DNA from: JAPLJU01 sp036725345
GTDB lineage: Bacteria; Desulfobacterota; Syntrophia; Syntrophales; UBA2192
DNA: 64,000 bases
Assembly: GCA_036725345.1 (NCBI GenBank)
Contig: DAIMEJ010000003.1
Span: forward strand, 141,377-205,376
Direction: 5' to 3'
The notes below the pieces were generated by a model. It saw only the letters and a list, made by a program, of their open reading frames with translations. It searched no databases and was not told the DNA's origin. The translations under genes were made by a program, and so were the position numbers. Positions 8,962-17,269 of this stretch are shown here, one piece after another (the stretch's first letter is position 1; every line of letters starts with the position of its first letter).

Positions 8962-10491
8962 TTATCGCTTGAAGGGTTTCGGCTCCTTGGGGGTATAGGT
9001 GTCAGTAAACGTTTTCAAATACGCTACAATCGCATCTTCCTCTTCAGGGGTCAGACCCAGGTTGCCAAAGATAGCACCGATGGCGAGACCCGGGACATCG
9101 GGATACTCGGGTGCAGGCCAGCAGTTGTTCGCAAGCGCATCCTTTTCCGTCGTGATACCATCGGGACATCTCGTGACGGTGTGCAGCTTCGAACCGACAG
9201 GGTTAACGTCCGCCGTGTTGTAGAAGTGAACGATGCTCTCCATGCTCTTGAACCAGCCGTTGTGGGTGTAGGCCTTGGTGAAACCCTTGCCGGGCCTCTT
9301 GTCCACGTTGCGCAGAGTCGGGGTCTTGACGTACCCGAGCGGGAGAAATGTGGCAGGGCCGGGTATGGCCGCGGGATCAAGAGCGCCCGTATGGTCTGCC
9401 AGGATCGGGTTCGGATTGGGGCTGCCCGCGATCTCGGGGTTGAACGGTGTCCCGATATTGTGATAGGCGTCATCGGTGTAGCGCTCCACCGGATCGGTTC
9501 CGTCGGGAGCGACCGTACTGCTCAAGTGACAGAAGGAGCAGTTGGTGACAGGCAGGTTCGGGAAGGGCCGCACGTTGACAGGAGGTGTGCCTTCCGGCAG
9601 GAACGGAATGGGGAGAGTATTATAGAACAGGTCGTGCCCGAGGTTTTCCTGGGCAGTGAAACCGTCCAGGGGGAACTTTCCGTCCGCATCCTTCGCCAGA
9701 ACGATATCGCGTTTCGAACTGAAGGAGTTGACCTCCGTGGAGGCCTGCCAGGCCGCGAGGGATACGGCGATGCGCTTGAAGCTCTTGTCAAGTCCCGCAG
9801 ACGAGCAGTCGATCGCTTCCTTCCAGACGGTCTTGAAAAGCGGGGCATACTTCGCTTTTTCGACATGACGGCATACGCCTTCCCTCTCGATGTTCTGCTC
9901 GACGAGGTTCCCAAAGGGGTTCAAGGCCTGATCGGCCACCGGTCCAAGGTACACGCTGTAGGCAAGCTGCAGACCGGGGTCGAGGAAGCCCCCGACTTCG
10001 AAGACCTCGTCACCGACATGCCCTGCGGCTCCCGCAAACAATGGAATGTCATTGCCCTCGGAGCGGCCATTCCAGAAGTTCCCCCCGCAGTATCCGAAGA
10101 AACCCACAGCACAGGGCTGGAATTTGGGAATGAAGCTCGCGTAGGCGTTGGTAGGGGGCTTGAGTCCACCCGCGGTATGGGGGTTTGCACCTGTGACTCC
10201 GACCTGGTGCAGGTTGGTACCGGAATTCTTCAACGTTCCTCCGGCTTTCGGGTCATGGCAGGTCGCGCAGGACATGCGCTCGGGTATGGATATGTTGTCG
10301 AAGAAAATGCGCTTGCCCAACTCCTCTATCGGCGAAAGCGCATAGCTCTGCGACTGAGCGACGGCATGCCCGAGCATGATCGCAGCCGCAATAAATATGG
10401 CAATGCTTACGCCGATGAGAAGATCGCGCCACCCAAGCCCGAATAAACCGCTTCCTTTCCGCTTACTTTTTATTCGATTTCTTTCCATCAT
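8962..10491 (-). CDS. Di-haem cytochrome c peroxidase / MauG family protein
   Basis: 509 residues with an N-terminal membrane segment (residues 22-42) anchoring a periplasmic domain. Two c-type haem motifs are visible: CATCH at 75-79 and CSFCH at 318-322, the layout of the CcpA/MauG family. It has long insertions compared with a ~330-residue classical CcpA, nearer to the larger MauG-like proteins. Canonical members reduce hydrogen peroxide with electrons from a monohaem cytochrome; the substrate here is not certain. The start has an AAAGGAGGG site. Upstream are a six-codon minicistron (10533-10553) and a structured leader, suggesting post-initiation control. A large frame on the opposite strand is a GC-driven shadow. 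Confidence 0.85.
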   Translation of the reverse strand: MMERNRIKSKRKGSGLFGLGWRDLLIGVSIAIFIAAAIMLGHAVAQSQSYALSPIEELGKRIFFDNISIPERMSCATCHDPKAGGTLKNSGTNLHQVGVTGANPHTAGGLKPPTNAYASFIPKFQPCAVGFFGYCGGNFWNGRSEGNDIPLFAGAAGHVGDEVFEVGGFLDPGLQLAYSVYLGPVADQALNPFGNLVEQNIEREGVCRHVEKAKYAPLFKTVWKEAIDCSSAGLDKSFKRIAVSLAAWQASTEVNSFSSKRDIVLAKDADGKFPLDGFTAQENLGHDLFYNTLPIPFLPEGTPPVNVRPFPNLPVTNCSFCHLSSTVAPDGTDPVERYTDDAYHNIGTPFNPEIAGSPNPNPILADHTGALDPAAIPGPATFLPLGYVKTPTLRNVDKRPGKGFTKAYTHNGWFKSMESIVHFYNTADVNPVGSKLHTVTRCPDGITTEKDALANNCWPAPEYPDVPGLAIGAIFGNLGLTPEEEDAIVAYLKTFTDTYTPKEPKPFKR

Positions 10492-10532
10492 ATTCCCTCC
10501 TTTAAAAATGGATTGACTGAAGAGAGCGAACC

Positions 10533-10553
10533 TTAAAAAACCCGTATGACCAT
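10533..10553 (-). CDS. Six-codon leader peptide (MVIRVF)
   Basis: ATG to TAA encodes MVIRVF. An almost ideal Shine-Dalgarno (AAGGAGGTGA) lies 6 bases upstream. The frame ends about 40 bases before the di-haem peroxidase start, in the same transcript. Such a strong site on so short a frame suggests a translated leader that may couple or attenuate the downstream gene. That is inference; no regulatory residue run (such as several His or Cys) is present. Confidence 0.4.
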   Translation of the reverse strand: MVIRVF

Positions 10554-10579
10554 CGCAATCACCTCCTTCCCATTGAAAA

Positions 10580-10656
10580 ACGCCGAGGCGGACTCTTTCC
10601 CGTTCGGTCGTCTCCCGGCCGAGCCGCCGACAACTCCTTTGACCCGGCTTCGGCGT
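10580..10656 (-). promoter_or_regulatory. Structured leader / possible cis-regulatory RNA upstream of peroxidase gene
   Basis: On the minus strand the arms ACGCCGA and TCGGCGT close a 63-base GC-rich interior that can form further stems (for example GTCG with CGAC), and the closing arm is followed by TTTTT. It precedes the minicistron. I could not match it to a riboswitch class I know; GEMM (c-di-GMP/cGAMP) core motifs are absent. It may be an attenuator. Confidence 0.4.
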
Positions 10657-11169
10657 GCTTCTGGCCGCACCGAAAGAAAATAACGCAAGTTTAATATGTT
10701 ACGTAATATTGAAAAGTTGGTTCAACAAAACAGACAGGTAAAAAGCTGTCAAAAAGGAGGGCTAAACAAAGCGGATGGGAATGCTGATATCTGTTCGCCC
10801 GCTACTTTCTCGTTGATGCGAATTTTCTAAAAAAATATTGCAGATGTAATCGGGTGTCCATCGGGTGTAAGCGGATTCTGCTTTTCTAAATGTCTTAAAA
10901 CATCCTAAGACATTGGATGACGTGGTGACGGTTTGCACGGTACGGATCTGCGGTGACCGGGGGGGTGTGTGCGCAGGTCTCCGGGGCGGGGATTGAAGCA
11001 GGATTGCCCTGCGTACTCAGGATTTCGGGACAAAAAAAGGCCGATCAAAAGGCGGGTGAGGGATTCACGCTCGATGGCCTCATTTCCGCGGAAAGGTCAG
11101 TTGGAGGCTCCGAGACAGGCAGAAGCCAAGGAGGGGTTGAGGGGCGACTTCAGTAGCGATCAGCAGGGA

Positions 11170-11904
11170 TCATCGGTCACGGTTCTGAGAGAAAGGGTCG
11201 TACATCACCTTGTATGCAGCCGCTATTTCCATGGGGTGGGCCAAAAAGAAGACGATCTCCCGATGAGGCGGAATCGATTTTCTGATCTCCTGCATCAGGA
11301 AGGTCGTTGGTGCTCCCAGTGCGATCTTTATGGTGCGCCCGTCGTCTTCCAGAATCAGCACCTCGTGTTTGCAGACATATTTCCTGCCCAGCACGTCCTG
11401 CAAAGATGGATTTGCCCGGCTGCCTTCCAGGGAGACGATCCGAATAGCAAAGTGCTTGGAGAGAGCCGTCATGTAATCACTATAGCTGATCAAGCCCAAC
11501 TCAAACAACAGAATACCAAGGGGTTTTCGGGTGCCCATTTTGGATTGAATGAGTTTCTGGTCTTTTAGGGCGCGTTCCAGCCCCTCGGGGGTGAGCAACC
11601 CGAGATCAATCAATATATCGCCGATTTTCTTTCTTTTATTGATAAAATCCAGGGTTTCATTGATCTTGTTCTGATTAACGCCGAGATGCTGCAATACCTC
11701 TCCCAAATATAGATTTTTCCCTTGCTTTTGTATTTCCAGAGCCTCATCGAGCTGGGCCTGGGTCAGTATCCCCTTCTTGAGCAGGGCTTGGCCCAGAGGC
11801 ATGTTTATCGGGGTCCTGGTATTTTCTGCTGGCTGCACGGTGAAAATACTCCGAGTGTTCTTGATACTCATATCGGTTTTTAATGCAGATATCTGAAATC
11901 CCAA
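11170..11904 (-). CDS. MshEN / GspE N-terminal domain protein (stand-alone)
   Basis: 244-residue soluble protein built of MshEN-like motifs: PLGQALLKKGILTQAQLDEAL near residues 36-56, KIGDILIDLGLLTPEGLERAL and PLGILLFELGLI further on. In MshE and GspE-type ATPases such LGxxLxxxGxL motifs form the N-terminal domain, and in MshEN they bind cyclic di-GMP. Here the ATPase domain is missing, so it may be a free c-di-GMP sensor or a pilus/secretion accessory factor (inference). The start is not secure: M12 (MSIKNT...) and M34 are possible alternatives. No pilus genes are nearby. Confidence 0.7.
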   Translation of the reverse strand: MGFQISALKTDMSIKNTRSIFTVQPAENTRTPINMPLGQALLKKGILTQAQLDEALEIQKQGKNLYLGEVLQHLGVNQNKINETLDFINKRKKIGDILIDLGLLTPEGLERALKDQKLIQSKMGTRKPLGILLFELGLISYSDYMTALSKHFAIRIVSLEGSRANPSLQDVLGRKYVCKHEVLILEDDGRTIKIALGAPTTFLMQEIRKSIPPHREIVFFLAHPMEIAAAYKVMYDPFSQNRDR

Positions 11905-12391
11905 GCTTGCGATCTGTGGCGAACCCTGTGATTTTCGGGCCTTTCAATTTCATCCTCGCGATAAAAATCAGTCTGCGGTACGTCAGCGCCGAATCCGCCG
12001 TGTCAGCTGCCTGCCGGCGTCGACCACTCCAAAATGGATCAATAAGACAACTTGTTGATATTCTTTACAATCTGACGACTCTGATCCAAATTGGAATATT
12101 TCCATGAGGAGCCTGTAAACGGGGATTTTTTATATCCCATTGAAATCATTAACGATATGAATAAGTGATTTCGTGGCACATTCAATGCCCATGATGAGTT
12201 CAAGAAAAGACGGAAATGAAAGACGGGAGAAATGTCCGTTTCGCAGATTTCAAGAAAACCTCTTCAAGGCACTGTGTCTGAATTCCATTTATCTGCCCTG
12301 TTCTCTCTGCACACACGGGTGGTTCGTGGAAAACAGGTATCACAAGGAATCAATACGCATCGCATGATATCGGTATAAAAGGAGAACCCCC
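11905..12391. other. Intergenic region between divergent genes
   Basis: 487 bases with no supportable gene. It contains a sigma-54-like promoter at 12174-12188 facing the HDOD gene, and a ribosome site AAAGGAG just before 12392. Confidence 0.5.
12174..12188 (+). promoter_or_regulatory. Candidate sigma-54 promoter for the HDOD gene
   Basis: TGGCAC at -24, five bases, then ATGC at -12: six of six and three of four consensus positions, with the required GG-N10-GC spacing. It would give a ~190-base leader before the start at 12392. Confidence 0.5.
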
Positions 12392-13573
12392 ATGACATTG
12401 CTTGTTGTTTTCATTTTTGCACTCCTTATCGGCCTCGCAATATTCCTGCTGGGATCAGCGAATGGCAAATCTAAAAAAGACGATTTGATGGAACATCGTA
12501 AAAGGCCCTCTGAAGAACAGCCGCAGCCTGCAAGAACGGCTGCCCACACGCAGACGAGCCCAAAATCAGAAAAGACAGAGAATATGGATCAGCTGAAATC
12601 AACTGTCCTGGAAGGATTAAACTACATAACATCAAACCATAAAGCGGTTGAATCGAAATCCCATATGCCTTATGAGCTGAGCGGACTCAGCCGGGAGGCC
12701 GTCGACTCGATAAGATGGCAAGTCGGAGAAATAAAAGGATTGACCTCGACCTACGAGATGTTCCTGATGCTTGATGATCCGAATGTCGACATGTCGAGAG
12801 TAGCCAAGAGAATCTCCTCTGACCCTGTGCTTTCAAACAAAATCCTGAGGGTTGCGAACTCCGCGTACTTCGGATCACGAATGGCCATGGATTCCATCAA
12901 TCATGCTCTTGCCGTGCTCGGGCTGATCAATATTAAATCGATACTGTTCTACAATATGGTTTCCGAGCAATCTTACGGCAATCAGGTACAGATAAACCCA
13001 ATTTACAGGTCGTTGTTGAAGCATTCGGTCCTGACGGCCCGTTGCGCTGTTTATCTTGCGGATGCGTTTGAAGGGTTGAACAAAGGAAAACTTTACACGC
13101 TGGGGCTGTTGCATGACATTGGCGAATTCGTCATGTCAGGGGTCATTCGAAAAAAGCAGATCGATGATGATTTCATGTTGCCTTTCGGTAAAAAGGAATG
13201 CATTATCAGTGAAGACAGGCTCCTGGGTATCAACCACGCTGTCATAGGACGGATTGCTTTCGAGGGGTGTGGTCTTTCCGAGGAGACCTTGAGGTTGATC
13301 GAAACACATCATTTTCCTTCCTTTTATTCCAGAAGCTGTCTTTCCATGAAAGAGGAAGACAAGAAATATCTCGCCGCACTTTTTCTTGCAAATCAGATCG
13401 CCAAGTTGTTTGTTGACGAAGAGGAAGCAGAGTATTATGCGGTTCAATCCCTGCCGTCTTCATACCATGACCTGGTCAGCCTGCGCAAAGTGAAGGGTAT
13501 TTTTTCTGACCATCATGTCCTGTCCGAGATGGCGAAGACAAAAATCCTGACTCAGAGCTACATCGCATCTTGA
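12392..13573 (+). CDS. Membrane-anchored HDOD domain signalling protein
   Basis: 393 residues. The first ~25 residues form a membrane segment (LLVVFIFALLIGLAIFLLG), followed by a polar linker and then an HDOD domain from about residue 105 to 310. Visible family features are the KILRVANSAYFG motif and the LLHDIGEF segment. HDOD proteins are degenerate relatives of HD phosphohydrolases and usually work as signalling scaffolds (for example in c-di-GMP-linked motility), not as enzymes. The ribosome site AAAGGAG is well placed. The upstream sigma-54-like promoter suggests activator-dependent expression. Partner unknown. Confidence 0.8.
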   Translation: MTLLVVFIFALLIGLAIFLLGSANGKSKKDDLMEHRKRPSEEQPQPARTAAHTQTSPKSEKTENMDQLKSTVLEGLNYITSNHKAVESKSHMPYELSGLSREAVDSIRWQVGEIKGLTSTYEMFLMLDDPNVDMSRVAKRISSDPVLSNKILRVANSAYFGSRMAMDSINHALAVLGLINIKSILFYNMVSEQSYGNQVQINPIYRSLLKHSVLTARCAVYLADAFEGLNKGKLYTLGLLHDIGEFVMSGVIRKKQIDDDFMLPFGKKECIISEDRLLGINHAVIGRIAFEGCGLSEETLRLIETHHFPSFYSRSCLSMKEEDKKYLAALFLANQIAKLFVDEEEAEYYAVQSLPSSYHDLVSLRKVKGIFSDHHVLSEMAKTKILTQSYIAS

Positions 13574-13942
13574 TACCTTGACACGATCTCCGGTCAGCAC
13601 GGGGTTGTGATTGAATGCGTCGGAAGTTTACGTCGTTTTTATCTTGACAAATAAGTGTAGATTTTTTACTTTTCAATAAAATCAGGAAGGCAAAAGGGTC
13701 CGGGAAGAAATTTCCGGAGGACTTGTCGATGGTCGGGCCGCCATCTGATGAATATCAGTCGTGGCTTTTTTTTTGCATAGAGAGTCATCGGGACATTGCC
13801 AGGCAGGTGAGATCGTAATTCGGGGAGTTGCTGATGCACATAAAGCGGGCCCCGGAAAAGAATATCGGAAAAAATAATTTCGCCCCGAGGACCCGGAAGG
13901 AAAGACGAGGGCCCTTCGACCAGGCGGCAAAACGGGAACAAC
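13574..13942. other. Intergenic region upstream of the ATP-grasp gene
   Basis: 369 bases. It holds a sigma-70-like promoter (13644-13672) and short GC-rich inverted repeats, for example CCGG arms around 13700-13717. Several overlapping minus-strand frames are shadows. Confidence 0.45.
13644..13672 (+). promoter_or_regulatory. Candidate sigma-70 promoter
   Basis: TTGACA at 13644-13649, 17 bases, then TACTTT at 13667-13672. It points toward the ATP-grasp gene, leaving a ~260-base leader. Confidence 0.35.
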
Positions 13943-14965
13943 GTGGATGATCTGCGGTACAACCTGCCCGTGCTCCTCCTCCACAACATGAACCCGGAAT
14001 GGGCACCGGAAGACAGGCAGGAGACTGAACAGGAAGTCTTGACGCTCGGCAATGCCTTGAAGGACTTGGGTCATCCCATCGAGGTTGTGGCGGTAGAAGA
14101 CGGTTGCCTGGCTGACCGGTTGAGCGCGTTTGATCCCCGGGATTACATCGTGTTCAACTGGTGCGAGGAGCTTCCCGGCGTCCCCCACAGCGAGCCGGAA
14201 GTCGTCAGGGTGATGGAAGAGCTGGGTTTCGTCTTTACCGGTTCGTCGTACGACGTGCTCTCGTTGTCTTACGACAAGCCCCGGGTCAAGCGCATCCTCG
14301 ACGAAGCGCATATCTCCACACCGTCCTGGGAAGTCTTCCACGCTCCCGAGGTCGGAAGTTGGAACATTTTCCCTGCCATTGTCAAAGCCGCCCATGAGCA
14401 CTGCAGCATCGGTATCTCTCCCGAATCCGTCGTCATGTCGACGGCAGAGCTCGAAAAACGCATCGCTTTCATTCTGGAGACGCACAAGCAACCCGCCCTG
14501 GTCGAGGAATTCGTGAACGGGCGTGAATTTCACGATGCGGTCTGGGGCAACGGGAAGATTTCCGCGCTCCCTCCGGTAGAGATTGATTACTGCGACCTGA
14601 CCGACATACGCGACCGGCTTTTTACCTACGAAGCCAAGTATTCTCCCGGGTCCCGTCTCTATGAGGGAATCGACCTGTGCGTGCCTGCGGAGCTGGATCC
14701 CCCGGCCCAGGCCGAACTTGAGCGAATCGTCCTGGCCACCTACCAGGCCGTGGGCTGCCGGGACTACGGGCGCATCGATGTCCGTTATCACAACGGGGTC
14801 TTCTACGTCATTGATGTTAACCCGAATCCCGACATCAACCCGCGGACATCGATGACCTACGCTGCGGCTGAAGTCGGTTACTCCTACGGTGAAATGGGCA
14901 GCCGCATCGTCAACCTGGCGGCCGCCCGACACCCCGTCTTCCGGGGATCGAACACGTCCGCCTGA
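13943..14965 (+). CDS. D-alanine-D-alanine ligase-like ATP-grasp protein
   Basis: 340 residues. The N-terminal part has the Rossmann-like substrate fold (PVLLLHNMNPEW). The ATP-grasp region includes KAAHEHCSIGIS (phosphate-loop Lys), VEEFVNGREFHDAVWG (acidic grip) and the metal-binding end DVNPNPDINP, as in Ddl (EVNTxPG) and related dipeptide ligases. It departs from true Ddl around the serine loop, and no cell-wall genes are near, so a specialised ATP-dependent carboxylate-amine ligase is more likely than housekeeping Ddl. The start is a GTG at 13943 with a weak ribosome site; an internal ATG (MNPEW) is an alternative. Confidence 0.75.
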   Translation: MDDLRYNLPVLLLHNMNPEWAPEDRQETEQEVLTLGNALKDLGHPIEVVAVEDGCLADRLSAFDPRDYIVFNWCEELPGVPHSEPEVVRVMEELGFVFTGSSYDVLSLSYDKPRVKRILDEAHISTPSWEVFHAPEVGSWNIFPAIVKAAHEHCSIGISPESVVMSTAELEKRIAFILETHKQPALVEEFVNGREFHDAVWGNGKISALPPVEIDYCDLTDIRDRLFTYEAKYSPGSRLYEGIDLCVPAELDPPAQAELERIVLATYQAVGCRDYGRIDVRYHNGVFYVIDVNPNPDINPRTSMTYAAAEVGYSYGEMGSRIVNLAAARHPVFRGSNTSA

Positions 14966-15126
14966 CGCACATCCCTTTTACAACAAAACGCTTCAGCCGA
15001 CCGCCTTCAGATTCGCAGATCTTCACCGCTGTTGATCAAAATAGATCCTTCACGAGCAGGAGGGAAATGACAGGTTGCAGGCCCTTTGGGATTTGAATCA
15101 AGTCAGGTGATCCTGACGCGGGTAAG

Positions 15127-15150
15127 GGGTTATCCGAAATCGGATAACCC
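15127..15150 (+). terminator. GGTTATCC hairpin before tRNA-Arg fragment B
   Basis: Perfect arms GGGTTATCCG and CGGATAACCC with an AAAT loop, then TTTTGATTTA. It can terminate the rightward ATP-grasp gene and is one of a repeated hairpin family linked to tRNA-Arg fragments. Confidence 0.75.
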
Positions 15151-15162
15151 TTTTGATTTATC

Positions 15163-15200
15163 TGGCGCGCCTCGAGGGCTCGAACCTCGGACCTTAGGAT
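15163..15200 (-). repeat. tRNA-Arg 3'-end fragment B
   Basis: TGGCGCGC-CTCGAGGGCTCGAACCTCGG and a degraded CCTTAGGAT match the CCA end, acceptor, T-arm and variable region of tRNA-Arg(ACG), with one base deleted in the acceptor stem. The 5' half is absent. Confidence 0.85.
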
Positions 15201-15226
15201 AATTCGTCTTTCGCCCATCGGCCCTG

Positions 15227-16201
15227 TTATTTCGGGATGCGCGTGAGGAATGCCATCATCTCATTCAGTACCGGGGTCTGACCCCGATCCTCCAGATGCA
15301 GGAGATGGCCTACACCATCGATCTGGACATAGTTCACGTTGCTGTAATTCCGTTTCAGCCAGGATATTTCGTCATCCGACATGACGGCCCCAAGCTTTGT
15401 CTCTCCCCGAATGAACAAGACGGGACACTTGATCTTCGCCATGATCCCTTCAGCACCATATCCCCTGGAAAAACCGTCAAAGTCGTAAAGCAACGCGTCG
15501 AAATACGTCGGGTCAAGCGCCCACAGGCATCCCGCAAAGAACTGTATCCACTGACTGGTCACACCCGGGTAATCCTTGTACCTGTCAGCCAGGGCAAGGG
15601 ATAATTCTTGTTCAGATGATGCCGATTTCTTCAGATCCAGCCAGAGATTGAACATGTCCCGGCTCGAGTCGACGAATTTCCTGTAGATGTTTATGTCCAA
15701 AGGAGCATCCTCAATGATGAGGGCCTTCACTTTTTCCGGACACTGTGCGGCTGCCATAAGCGCAATCGCCCCGCCGAGGGAATGGCCCACGAGGACAGCC
15801 GGCGCATCCAATTGTCTTAGAAATGTCACGATGTCTTCGGTAAAATCCTCTATGCGGTAGTGCCCGGCGACCCATCCCGATCGGCCGTTGCCTCTCAGGT
15901 CCATGGCATAGACATGCCACCTTTGAGAAAGGCTCGGAATGAGCGTAAGGTACTCCTGCCAGCGCCAGGCTCCCCCGTGGAGCATGACCAGCGGTTCGAC
16001 CGATGGAGAGCCGGAATCCAGATAATTTATTCTCACTTTGCCTGTATCAAATATTTTTTCCTGCGGCATATCTCCTCCCATTGCATACTTCCCCGGGGAA
16101 ACAATTGCCGGTCCATGCCCGGTGTAACTGCAGCCGGCCGTCACCATCAATGTCAGGAACAGGAAGACGCCCAAGAACCACCCGTATGTCATCTTCTTCA
16201 T
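15227..16201 (-). CDS. Alpha/beta hydrolase lipoprotein
   Basis: 324 residues from the ATG at 16201, chosen because it opens a clear lipoprotein signal (MKKMTYGWFLGVFLFLTLMV, then TAGC lipobox); a longer frame to 16276 adds an implausible extension. The fold is a canonical alpha/beta hydrolase: oxyanion region MLHGGAW, nucleophile elbow GHSLGG, and C-terminal catalytic His in GVGHLLHLE. Probably a membrane-attached periplasmic esterase or lipase; substrate unknown. The gene ends about 27 bases from tRNA-Arg fragment B, whose DNA would form its 3' untranslated region. Confidence 0.85.
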   Translation of the reverse strand: MKKMTYGWFLGVFLFLTLMVTAGCSYTGHGPAIVSPGKYAMGGDMPQEKIFDTGKVRINYLDSGSPSVEPLVMLHGGAWRWQEYLTLIPSLSQRWHVYAMDLRGNGRSGWVAGHYRIEDFTEDIVTFLRQLDAPAVLVGHSLGGAIALMAAAQCPEKVKALIIEDAPLDINIYRKFVDSSRDMFNLWLDLKKSASSEQELSLALADRYKDYPGVTSQWIQFFAGCLWALDPTYFDALLYDFDGFSRGYGAEGIMAKIKCPVLFIRGETKLGAVMSDDEISWLKRNYSNVNYVQIDGVGHLLHLEDRGQTPVLNEMMAFLTRIPK

Positions 16202-16537
16202 GCATCCCCCTCTGATAAAAAATAACTGTTTCTTGATTCCGCTTACATGCAGGATTATCCGTTCTATCCCGTTCAATTGCTAATGAAAGATGACACAAAT
16301 TTCGTACATTTAACATCAAAATAAATATCTTCGCTGAGGGGGAATTTGGCAAAGCGAGCCCCCCTTTAGCCAAACAAAAAAAGGGTTATCCTATCCTTGG
16401 ATAACCTGTTGATTCTACGGGTGCCCAGTAAAGCCGATCATATTGTGATTCCGGCTCTGTTTATGACCATATTTTTGTATCAACTTCATTATATATTTAT
16501 CCGATATATATCCTCAAACAGCCAGAAGGAGGCAATG
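16202..16537. other. Intergenic region between divergent genes
   Basis: 336 AT-rich bases that must hold promoters for the leftward hydrolase and the rightward small secreted protein. They also hold the hairpin at 16384-16406 with a possible worn tRNA-Arg junction. Confidence 0.5.
16384..16406. repeat. GGTTATCC hairpin with degenerate tRNA-Arg junction
   Basis: Perfect 8-base arms GGTTATCC and GGATAACC around a 7-base loop. The following TGTTGATTCTACGGGTGCCC resembles the CTTGATTTTTCTGGCGCGCCC junction seen at other copies, so this may be a decayed copy without a readable T-arm. Confidence 0.5.
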
Positions 16538-16975
16538 ATGAAAAAAGTAAAAATAGTTATCGATGTTGCACTGATTGTTCTTCTCTTTTCATCAATAGCA
16601 ATTGCAGCCAAGGATTTCGGCTGGGTCGATGGTTTCAATGTTCAGGCCCAGGCAGACCCCTCAGGCTTCCGTGCGAGGCTGGCGACTCGCTTTCACATTG
16701 GAGATGCTCAGATCAGTGCCGTGCTGGGCAATGTGTCAAACCCGGCGGACGCATACATTGTTTTTCGGCTTGGAGAAATGTCGGGGTATCCACCTGATCG
16801 AGTTATGAGGGAATATAACTCCGGAAAAGGGAAAGGCTGGGGTGTAATAGCGAAAAACCTGGGGATCAAGCCCGGTTCGCAGGAATTCCATGCCCTGAAG
16901 AGAGGACAGGATCTCTATAATGGTTATGGTCAAGGTAAAGGGAAGGGCAAAGGAAAGGGGAAACATAAATATTAA
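16538..16975 (+). CDS. Small secreted protein with Gly-Lys repeat tail
   Basis: 145 residues. The ATG at 16538 is chosen for its AGGAGG site with 5-base spacing. An N-terminal signal peptide (MKKVKIVIDVALIVLLFSSIAIA) ends near AAKD. The mature protein has conserved-looking segments (YPPDRVMREY, GKGWGVIAKNLGIKPGSQEF) and ends in a basic GKGKGKGKGK tail. I recall similar short exported proteins in Geobacter-like bacteria, all uncharacterised. The basic tail could contact envelope polysaccharide or nucleic acid (inference). It is followed by hairpin C and tRNA-Arg fragment C. Confidence 0.7.
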   Translation: MKKVKIVIDVALIVLLFSSIAIAAKDFGWVDGFNVQAQADPSGFRARLATRFHIGDAQISAVLGNVSNPADAYIVFRLGEMSGYPPDRVMREYNSGKGKGWGVIAKNLGIKPGSQEFHALKRGQDLYNGYGQGKGKGKGKGKHKY

Positions 16976-17062
16976 CTGAAATAAATGTGACTTCACATTT
17001 CGAAAGCCAACTTACCTGACGTTGATATCAAAAGGCAGAAACATTAGCCAGAAAAACAAAAG

Positions 17063-17086
17063 GGGTTGTCCGAAATCGGATAACCC
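17063..17086 (+). terminator. GGTTATCC hairpin before tRNA-Arg fragment C
   Basis: Arms GGGTTGTCCG and CGGATAACCC (one G-T pair) with an AAAT loop, then TTGGTTTCTC. It is positioned to terminate the small secreted protein gene. Confidence 0.7.
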
Positions 17087-17096
17087 TTGGTTTCTC

Positions 17097-17128
17097 TGGC
17101 ACGCCTCGAGGGCTTGAACCTCGGGCCT
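17097..17128 (-). repeat. tRNA-Arg 3'-end fragment C
   Basis: TGGCACGC-CTCGAGGGCTTGAACCTCGGGCC matches the 3' end of tRNA-Arg with a few substitutions. The following ~50 bases (GGCGGTGTATTCTCAGACATC...) are shared with the flank of fragment E but not with tRNA-Arg. Confidence 0.85.
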
Positions 17129-17269
17129 TTAAGCGGCGGTGTATTCTCAGACATCCTGCCAGGCAAATAAACCTGATCCTCTTTGCTTTTTTTCCGACAT
17201 CATTATTGGGGAGTTCATTCTAATGACTCAAGCTGTCATTTGTCAATTTTCGGCTGCATCAAGCCTTCG

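Larger units (their letters stand above)
10492..11169. other. Intergenic region with leader RNA
   Basis: 678 bases. The part next to the peroxidase gene holds the minicistron and structured leader. The AT-rich part at 10675-10900 is the likely promoter zone. The GC-rich remainder (10930-11169) has overlapping frames but no supportable gene. Confidence 0.5.

Noticed and set aside
8860..10446. 528-codon open frame on the + strand
   Set aside because: It lies opposite the di-haem peroxidase gene, whose haem motifs and signal are clear. The + product is Arg/Gly/Val-rich with no recognisable domain; it is a shadow caused by GC-rich codon use.
10580..10656. Cyclic dinucleotide (GEMM) riboswitch before the cytochrome-type gene
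   Set aside because: The conserved GCAAACC and GACGCAAAGCC motifs are absent, so only an unclassified structured leader is claimed.
13682..14932. 416-codon minus frame opposite the ATP-grasp gene
   Set aside because: ATP-grasp motifs are on the + strand; the minus product has no domain.
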